A DNA stretch of 9,318 bases from Pseudomonadota bacterium (GTDB lineage Bacteria; Myxococcota_A; Polyangia; Polyangiales; Polyangiaceae), in NCBI GenBank assembly GCA_023460875.1, contig JAEWOQ010000497.1, positions 1-9,318 of the forward strand. The letters run 5' to 3'. Under the pieces are notes generated by a model. The model was not told the DNA's origin and did not search any database. It saw only the letters and a program-made list of their open reading frames with translations. Made by a program: the position numbers and the translations under genes. Positions within the stretch are counted from its first letter, which is position 1. Each line of letters opens with the position of its first letter. Shown in pieces: positions 6,701 to 9,318 of this stretch.

Positions 6701-8468
6701 AGACCGAGTAGCGCCGCACCATGGGCATGTGCACCAGGTCTGCTGTGCCATTCCCATCGTAGTCCAGTCCGGCAACGTTCGAGTTGCTCAGCTTGAGCAC
6801 GTTTGCATCCACGCCGGACACCCCGGTGACTGCCATCGTCACAGGCGCGGCGAAGCGAACATTGCCGTTAATGTCGTTAATCGCGCCCCGATTGAAATAC
6901 ACTCCATGGTTTCCACCGAACAGCGTCGGATTAGTGACCAGCACATCCGGCAAACCGTCGCTATTCACGTCCATCAGCGACGAAAGGCTGGCGCCGCTCC
7001 CGAGCGATTGCTCCGGACTGCCCTCAACCTCATGAAGCGTCGTGGTGAACCGCTCGAATTCGAGACCCTGACTGTCCGTAGGCGGGGCCCCGGTACCGGA
7101 AACCCGCTGATACTCCAGGGTCATGGCGGGCAGCCGGGGACAGCTCGTCGGCTCGAGGAGCTCGCTTCCGTCCTCGACCACCGGTTCACTGCATCTCCCT
7201 TCCATCGCGACGCTCGTAAGAAGGGATGCGTGCGTGGTGGGTTCGTACTCCAGGTGAAAGCGGCGCACCATCTGCCGCGATGCTTCCTGCGGCGACGAAA
7301 ACGGTTTGCTCGTCACGTCCACACGCGAGAGGCGAATGCGCTGTTCTAGGAGCCAACCGCTCCGATAACTCACGTTGCGATCGGGCCGCACCTCGTAGCC
7401 CAGGGCGACGTGGTGGGCATAGGACGATAGATCCGAGGTGCCGGGTTCGCTCGCCAGCGGCGTGTAGTAGACATCCGAAAGATACGCGACGTTTCCGTCG
7501 TGCAAGTAGCGGAACTGGATCAGGTTGACGGGCGCTGGCGGTATAGCGTTCGGTGCGCCATGCGCGTCGTACTGACGCGCCAGGTGCCACCGATAGATCT
7601 CGCTCGGATTCGAGGGATTCCGTTCAAGAGCGTCTGCGTACCCGGAGCCATCCAGAGGCATACCGAGTTCCATGTTCATCCCCGCCTTGCTCTGGATACG
7701 CCAGGTGAGGTGGTCCGGCGACCAGAAGACCCGCAGGAATGCCCCTTCCACGCGCGATCGGAAGTACTGCCAGCCGTCGCTCCAAGACGGCATGACTTCC
7801 TCCTGCAGGGCTCCTGCGCACTCTCCGCTCGTCACCTTGCAGATCGGCACCAGCTCCTGACCGCCGAGAATGAAGCGGTCTTGCTCGGGGTGCCAGTCGT
7901 CGCGGTCGTCGTAACCAGGGATCCCGCGGTCGCTCTGGCGTGCGATCGCGATCGGTCCAGCGAGCGACCAGCCCACCCCAGCAAGGCCGTACCCACTGCT
8001 CGAGGCATAGACGAGACCAAGACTCGGAGAGAGCCCCACGCGCCCCGCCGGAACGGTGAACGGGACGTTGAAGCCAGCCACTCCCGTCGTCAGCTGAGCG
8101 GTGAAGCTCTCCCCCATGCCCGCCATCGTGGCGGCGCCGCTGGGAAGCGAGATTGCCTGAGGCGAGAAGGTGCTGCCAGTAGCCCCCGAGTCGAGGGCCA
8201 GTTGGGGAACCGGCGATTCCTCGGTTGCCTGCTGAGCAACCGCGCCTGCCGACGCCCCACCGCTCTGCCGCTCGAGATGCGCCTCCAGGGTTGCCTTCGT
8301 GTCTGTGGTGTACTCGCCAGATGCCGACCCCGCGAGGTCCGCCTCGTACATCTCGACGTCCTCGGCGCCCGCAGCCCACGCGCTCCCTATCGGAACGAGA
8401 CCCATTACGTACGTGGCCAACGTGACCGCCGAGATGTACGGGCCGTTCCTTCGAAACCAGCTATGCAT
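753..8468 (-). CDS. Exported SpvB/TcdB/RHS-repeat giant protein with C-terminal HExxH (zincin) tip
   Basis: This 2571-residue protein starts at ATG 8468-8466, has AAAGG 7 nt upstream, and ends at TAA 755-753. Order seen: signal peptide (1-33); SpvB-type domain (about 106-420); six DxNxDGxxD-type FG-GAP/VCBS calcium loops (D500, D569, D629, D702, D769, D820); TcdB middle domains (about 815-985, with INGSGSVDLLWG and DGRQREFRGF); YD/RHS repeats (about 1085-2165, such as YEYDGFGRLT and YHYDAAGRPI); RHS core (2168-2230) ending DPRG; Gly/Ala-rich linker (2231-2451); and an HEDVH zincin-like domain (2452-2571). In Tc toxins, TcB and TcC form a hollow shell whose RHS core cleaves off an enclosed variable toxin. 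Here both parts are in one chain, with a signal peptide that classical TcB and TcC lack. No TcA is visible. The inferred role is an exported or surface-held shell delivering a metallopeptidase effector. The lipoprotein gene overlaps its end. Family assignment is firm; the toxin role of the tip is inferred. Confidence 0.93.
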   Translation of the reverse strand: MHSWFRRNGPYISAVTLATYVMGLVPIGSAWAAGAEDVEMYEADLAGSASGEYTTDTKATLEAHLERQSGGASAGAVAQQATEESPVPQLALDSGATGSTFSPQAISLPSGAATMAGMGESFTAQLTTGVAGFNVPFTVPAGRVGLSPSLGLVYASSSGYGLAGVGWSLAGPIAIARQSDRGIPGYDDRDDWHPEQDRFILGGQELVPICKVTSGECAGALQEEVMPSWSDGWQYFRSRVEGAFLRVFWSPDHLTWRIQSKAGMNMELGMPLDGSGYADALERNPSNPSEIYRWHLARQYDAHGAPNAIPPAPVNLIQFRYLHDGNVAYLSDVYYTPLASEPGTSDLSSYAHHVALGYEVRPDRNVSYRSGWLLEQRIRLSRVDVTSKPFSSPQEASRQMVRRFHLEYEPTTHASLLTSVAMEGRCSEPVVEDGSELLEPTSCPRLPAMTLEYQRVSGTGAPPTDSQGLEFERFTTTLHEVEGSPEQSLGSGASLSSLMDVNSDGLPDVLVTNPTLFGGNHGVYFNRGAINDINGNVRFAAPVTMAVTGVSGVDANVLKLSNSNVAGLDYDGNGTADLVHMPMVRRYSVFEPKQQGSQWIWQGRTISTASGQDLKINFAQDARRTAVMDVDGDGLADVVFASATEYQTFFALGRYPRGDGQFGRARWTGPDTADISNDPVTACTPWSAAAVRLGDPDVRVADINGDGLPDIVRIRSGQIMYWPGRGNGYWGTGERNACPSATFGQNQHIQMHNAPRFGTTQAGSLHLADVNGDGLADLIEMRRDAVDTYLNDNGLGFTDRQVLTDVPIAPATSNPVRLTDINGSGSVDLLWGQGHEYKYIDVTGGIRSYLLSKVHNGLGKTTELEYRSSTELMVEAAENGQPWASTMPLSTPVVVRATVKDNLEKVGLSAGGYVTEYSYRDPVFDGRQREFRGFRTAETRTLGDVYSPTAIVRSTHLLGECEVAQNGFDACAPADRWHDNWREPLKGLPIVTETFDERGAYLSTDHVSYELRQLYAGRDGRRVTVALPIGTESFVYDSGAFDHSASNISLPALEVNLAGIEQSESRQVTRRATNGTARLRTATQHDDFGNATSSTAFGCVAGCLDVDEAITSHATTERVPGDTSGWLWRGTEGFVTGSVHTEERRRTRHEYDEHGDLKKSFAALSGTLPLDRFHESSEPVAPAPPNASGGVSTPIEVEMASLEHDAFGNVVERRGPNGRCSAVELDGEYAELPVEETVFGGDVGAGGCGERAFVTGALYDRGLAAVLGATSITGQPSLYEYDGFGRLTAETDVDPDAPGVLAVLPSKTYEYVLPSDWTAMPYSIVVVRAQDGETVAASDYHERFQYADGLGRPLVVLSEADPSAGDEGGYVVGGRTDYTTKGQPLRSYENRFWSGDPLAYPLHEVGARRYASQSYDAFGRPTQSYGLDGQLKLVAVHHALSVDRWDAADLIPGPHSGTFGTLRADGHGRQVEAIERARVSGELEERRMVTEYLPTGEVRRVTQIRAGSPNVARWMRYDSLGRLVLNVEPNTSVGFDPDPSTDPATLKAWRYAYNDAGDLVGTSGARGCGVNYHYDAAGRPIAEDYSPCLDHHAAYTAPDFTSESGIEVLRRYDVADSETGTIEDAAERTLEVDVSLLWGRSVSVSDLGGKSVVSYDARGRVKGFGKRIVKPGAPDTTLAERYAPRWYIKKSLFDAAGRGVEGSTGASSSELMGTESRSVVRVEYSARGILRQVVSSYGTLVQTQTVDANGMPRKKTFGDAAATERVLNYDGQRRLRSVQTYRGRPEFWEDRPQGYTEPAVGEPTQQLLLEDYDLEYDAASNVTRITDWRLPDEWPEAAKPATRNFEYDDLYRLTRATYQYAGGTDSWTSPFSAENNDRTAVEGEPRPSPHVDFDERVLEQRYEYDHLGNTKKTTDNANGFYDRSLGATTQGAVDAGPHQLHVASNRATAPTSARKGDLDAGYDSSGNLTELIVRRDGPCLPQGASCWQRFQYEWDEQDRISRARRWDLSANPPNERDQHSGVEDPLPSRAPDAELRYSYTAGGDRVLKTVVDASSNERHTVYVFDSLELRGTSFEGTGSAADYTLSAVTESVLLSGGVRARLVYSQEDRPSLTSGSRHLFLLLSDYLESNAFVIDHETGELVEYATYEAYGATESNYRPERWGSFREPYKFTGKEGDVEVGLAYFGARYLSLGLGRWMSPDPVTIHELRSDSNPYAYVMGRPLVAVDPRGEEPFTAIALGVVIGAVIGATMSAGVQAVQGANFLQRETWRNIGISALVGGVSGLAAAGTGAALGVSATVGPTVAQGISMGGMSGLAGGLTRAGLTGEYDGSVAVAAGLGALTGGLGAFAGGVGNGFGSEVDGRSLYEAAGEAVLVGAGQGGAAYGFMRLSGAGHNLALTGAAIGAANGVAGGAAGIYDFSTGEGWAAAGLDATWGLGGTALGGTLALANVGFTDGAGSFSSKYSYRQNRFVFEGGVAAKQGYVLTLGNTVSSFGNSPESLMIHEDVHIWQSRILGPGYWAGQGGFYAGGALVHGAGMGAYYSNFFEVQGYAAQVDAGGKPPGGAKPRIPWL
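756..1115 (-). other. C-terminal HExxH zincin-like domain (candidate toxin)
   Basis: Residues 2452-2571 contain HEDVH at 2503-2507, a perfect HExxH match: H2503 and H2507 would bind zinc and E2504 would activate water. The motif is followed by IWQSRILGP, with the Q three residues after the second His as in several small bacterial zincins. E2546 in SNFFEVQGYAAQ, 39 residues on, is the best candidate for the third, gluzincin-type ligand. Before the motif, VLTLGNTVSSFGNSPESLMI looks like strands leading into the active-site helix. I recall bacterial proteins with an LGN...HExxHxxQxxxLGP layout but cannot name a Pfam family. The domain lies exactly where RHS proteins carry their toxin. The substrate is unknown. 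GC for 841-1080 is 127/240 (53%) by hand count. Confidence 0.68.
768..771 (-). promoter_or_regulatory. Ribosome binding site of the lipoprotein gene, inside the RHS gene
   Basis: GAGG lies 5 nt before ATG 762-760, within the codons for the last residues of the RHS protein. Together with the 10-nt gene overlap it points to coupled translation, so the lipoprotein is made whenever the tip is translated. Confidence 0.65.
1116..1778 (-). other. Gly/Ala-rich hydrophobic linker of the RHS tip
   Basis: Residues 2231-2451 are dominated by Gly and Ala in hydrophobic runs, such as AIALGVVIGAVIGATMSAG, ISALVGGVSGLAAAGTGAAL, VAVAAGLGALTGGLGAFAGG and LALTGAAIGAANGVAGGAAG. Several runs are long enough to span a membrane, and many show GxxxG glycine-zipper spacing. 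Regions like this often sit between the RHS core and the toxin in polymorphic toxins; a role in membrane insertion during delivery is inferred. Hand-counted GC for 1321-1500 is about 63%, like the shell, so this stretch appears compositionally native. Confidence 0.75.
1779..1973 (-). other. RHS-repeat-associated core domain
   Basis: Residues 2166-2230 read YKFTGKEGDVEVGLAYFGAR, then YLSLGLGRWMSPDP, then NPYAYVMGRPLVAVDPRG. This is the RHS core that caps the shell and, in TcC proteins, performs the aspartyl autoproteolysis that frees the tip. D2201 in SPDP and the closing D2227-P-R-G2230 are present. Two positions are unusual: the common RYYD reads RYLS, and the common GNNP reads MGRP. The variable tip starts right after G2230. 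Confidence 0.92.
1974..5216 (-). repeat. YD/RHS repeat shell
   Basis: Residues about 1085-2165 hold many degenerate YD repeats of the form xxYDxxGRLxxx. Clear copies include HEYDEHGDLKKS (1149), LEHDAFGNVVER, YEYDGFGRLTAE (1279), QSYDAFGRPTQS, MRYDSLGRLVLN, YAYNDAGDLVGT, YHYDAAGRPIAE, VSYDARGRVKGF, FEYDDLYRLTRA, YEYDHLGNTKKT and AGYDSSGNLTEL. Repeats of this kind spiral into a closed beta-sheet cocoon around the C-terminal cargo. Hand-counted GC in two samples here is about 61% (3121-3300) and 69% (4741-4860). Confidence 0.9.
5514..6026 (-). other. TcdB middle domains (midN/midC type)
   Basis: Residues about 815-985 contain LTDINGSGSVDLLWG, then YIDVTGGIRSYLLSKVHNGLGKTTELEYRSS (split here only by approximate boundaries), then VTEYSYRDPVFDGRQREFRGF. 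The NGLGxxTxxxYxSS and YxDGRxREFRGF signatures are those I know from the middle-N and middle-C domains of insecticidal-toxin TcdB. They mark the change from propeller to RHS shell and set this protein apart from plain Rhs/YD proteins, which lack them. Confidence 0.82.
5979..6977 (-). repeat. Six FG-GAP/VCBS calcium-loop repeats (beta-propeller region)
   Basis: Residues 498-830 carry six Asp-rich loops about 50-75 residues apart: DVNSDGLPD (500), DYDGNGTAD (569), DVDGDGLAD (629), DINGDGLPD (702), DVNGDGLAD (769) and DINGSGSVD (820). These are calcium-binding loops of the FG-GAP/VCBS type found in integrin-like beta-propellers. In TcB the propeller binds the TcA channel and acts as a gate, so here it may be the docking or exit face of the shell. 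The last loop departs from the pattern, with S in place of D. Confidence 0.88.
7209..8153 (-). other. SpvB-type N-terminal domain
   Basis: Residues about 106-420 begin with ISLPSGAATMAGMGESF and continue through FNVPFTVPAGRVGLSPSLGLVYASSSGYGLAGVGWSL. The order SLPxGxG-(F)-G-xxxPxxVPxGR-LxPxLxLxYxSxxGxxGxGxGWSLxG is the hallmark of the SpvB family shared by Salmonella SpvB and the TcB subunits of Tc toxins. In those proteins it forms part of the shell and carries no ADP-ribosyltransferase activity. The domain boundaries are approximate. Confidence 0.88.
8370..8468 (-). other. Sec signal peptide of the RHS giant protein
   Basis: Residues 1-33 have the three parts of a Sec signal: a short basic start (MHSWFRRN), a hydrophobic core (ISAVTLATYVMGLVPIG) and a small-residue cleavage site, SAWA|AG or AWAA|G. 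The mature protein would begin with an acidic, low-complexity stretch (GAEDVEMYEADLAG). RR-N is not followed by the usual SRRxFLK pattern, so Tat export is unlikely. This places the mature protein in the periplasm or outside the cell. Confidence 0.8.
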
Positions 8469-8475
8469 CGGTCGA

Positions 8476-8480
8476 CCTTT
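8476..8480 (-). promoter_or_regulatory. Ribosome binding site of the RHS gene
   Basis: AAAGG within an A-rich run lies 7 nt before ATG 8468-8466. It supports this start, which also gives a proper signal peptide. The site lies in the 33-nt gap after the upstream stop codon. No promoter-like pair is visible in so short a gap, so transcription is expected to enter from upstream. Confidence 0.75.
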
Positions 8481-8501
8481 TTTCTTTCGTCTACTCGCGC
8501 A

Positions 8502-9318
8502 TCATTGCTGACGGACCCAGTAGTCGGTTTCGACTAAGAGCAGCACCTGCTCGATTCGCTCGGGGCGCACATCCGGGGACAGCTCGATGGTGAGCTCGTA
8601 GCCGCCATTCACCGGGCGGCCGAACAGCTCGCCTCGGGCGACATTCGCGACGAACGGCACGTTCCAACTGTTCGCCACAGGATCCAACCACTCCTCGGAC
8701 GCGAGCGCCTTCCCACTCTCGATGAATGCTCCTGGCAACTCGAACGCCCGCCACTGCTGGGAGTGGTTCATCGCCCACGCTGGCCCGGCATGACCCAACT
8801 GGAACCGCAAGAAGGATTCCGAGAAGCATTCTTGCGAATTAGCCGCACGGTGGCAATCCCGGATTCCCGTACCCACCAGGTTCACGGCAAGCCGCCTCCA
8901 CCGCACGTTATGCCGCTGGACGAACGGATCTGCTGCAGTGCTCCGATTCAAGCGCGCCCAAGGGTCCAGGGAGAAACTGTACCGCATGCGCGCGGGCGGC
9001 CCGTCGTTGCACATCGTCGCGAGCCGCCCCTCAAGCGGAACTTGCCCTACCCCCGGGTGCGGTAGCCAAGCCGCCACCTCTGGACAGTAGAATATCCAGC
9101 CACGCCCCTCCCCCGCAAGCACTTCGGCGCTTCCCTCGTCGTCGCCGACGAGTTCGGTGCGCTCAGGCCCTCGAATTGTGATCACTTCAGAATCCGGAGA
9201 CGCTGCTGACGTTGGATAGCTCACCATATATCCCTGCATGAAGCGCTCGAGATTCCCCACGTAGTCGAGAACTCGATTGGGGTGGGTGCAGATCCACGGA
9301 AAGCGAAGAAATATTTCC
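8502..9318 (-). CDS. C-terminal part of a hypothetical protein, 5' end outside window
   Basis: The reading frame is open from the right window edge to a TGA at 8504-8502, giving 271 visible residues that end in YWVRQQ. A GTG at 9260-9258 could be a start, but the codons before it stay open to the edge and read plausibly (FLRFPWICTHPNRVLDYVG), so I treat the gene as truncated by the window. No signal peptide or membrane segment is visible in this part. The last 110 residues alternate short hydrophobic and polar strands, as in a beta-sandwich; the ending (YELTIELSPDVRPERIEQVLLLVETDYWV) resembles in style the terminal strands of large secreted or Tc-toxin-A-like proteins, but that is an impression and not a family assignment. 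It lies 33 nt upstream of the RHS gene on the same strand, so the two are probably co-transcribed. It may be a partner or carrier of the RHS protein. The function is not recognised. Confidence 0.75.
   Translation of the reverse strand, partial: EIFLRFPWICTHPNRVLDYVGNLERFMQGYMVSYPTSAASPDSEVITIRGPERTELVGDDEGSAEVLAGEGRGWIFYCPEVAAWLPHPGVGQVPLEGRLATMCNDGPPARMRYSFSLDPWARLNRSTAADPFVQRHNVRWRRLAVNLVGTGIRDCHRAANSQECFSESFLRFQLGHAGPAWAMNHSQQWRAFELPGAFIESGKALASEEWLDPVANSWNVPFVANVARGELFGRPVNGGYELTIELSPDVRPERIEQVLLLVETDYWVRQQ

Noticed and set aside
5979..6977. Asp-rich repeats considered as dockerin or EF-hand calcium sites
   Set aside because: The spacing of about 50-75 residues and the position between SpvB and TcdB-middle domains fit FG-GAP/VCBS propeller blades rather than paired EF-hands.
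7500..8537. Plus-strand open frame of 345 codons opposite the start of the RHS gene
   Set aside because: It is antisense to the signal peptide and SpvB domain, its product is Arg/Pro/His-rich with no domain, and long antisense frames are expected in GC-rich coding DNA.
1..9318. CRISPR array, tRNA, rRNA or riboswitch
   Set aside because: No regularly spaced short repeats and no tRNA-like or rRNA-like sequence were seen; nearly all of 271-9318 is coding on the minus strand.

Overview
The window reads as one minus-strand operon from a GC-rich (about 60% or higher by hand counts) Gram-negative bacterium. The exported SpvB/TcdB/RHS giant protein and the lipoprotein beside it would suit a myxobacterium or a relative (Myxococcota), but this is inference from gene style, not a database match.

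Layout, in the direction of transcription (right to left): (1) 9318-8502, the C-terminal 271 residues of a protein whose start lies outside the window; its family was not recognised. (2) After a 33-nt gap, 8468-753, a 2571-residue exported protein. It runs from a Sec signal peptide through an SpvB-type domain, six FG-GAP/VCBS calcium-loop repeats, TcdB middle domains, about 1080 residues of YD/RHS repeats and an RHS core ending in DPRG, to a 341-residue variable tip. It is in effect a natural TcB-TcC (BC cocoon) fusion with a signal peptide and no TcA visible. (3) Overlapping it by 10 nt, 762-271, a 163-residue predicted lipoprotein. (4) At the left edge, 128-3, a short remnant of an insertion-sequence OrfA transposase on the same strand.

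The most interesting part is the tip. Residues 2231-2451 are a glycine/alanine-rich hydrophobic linker. The last 120 residues hold a perfect HExxH zinc-metallopeptidase motif (HEDVH, 2503-2507) with a plausible third ligand at E2546. The partly overlapping lipoprotein sits where RHS and polymorphic toxin systems place immunity genes. My working model is that an RHS shell encapsulates and delivers a small zincin toxin, and that the lipoprotein protects the producer in its envelope. GC content falls to about 53% in the zincin-coding part and the distal half of the lipoprotein gene, against about 61-69% in the sampled shell and linker. This fits tip-plus-immunity exchange, and the IS remnant lies directly downstream. 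Toxicity, immunity and delivery are inferred. The domain order, motifs, overlap and composition shift are visible in the sequence.
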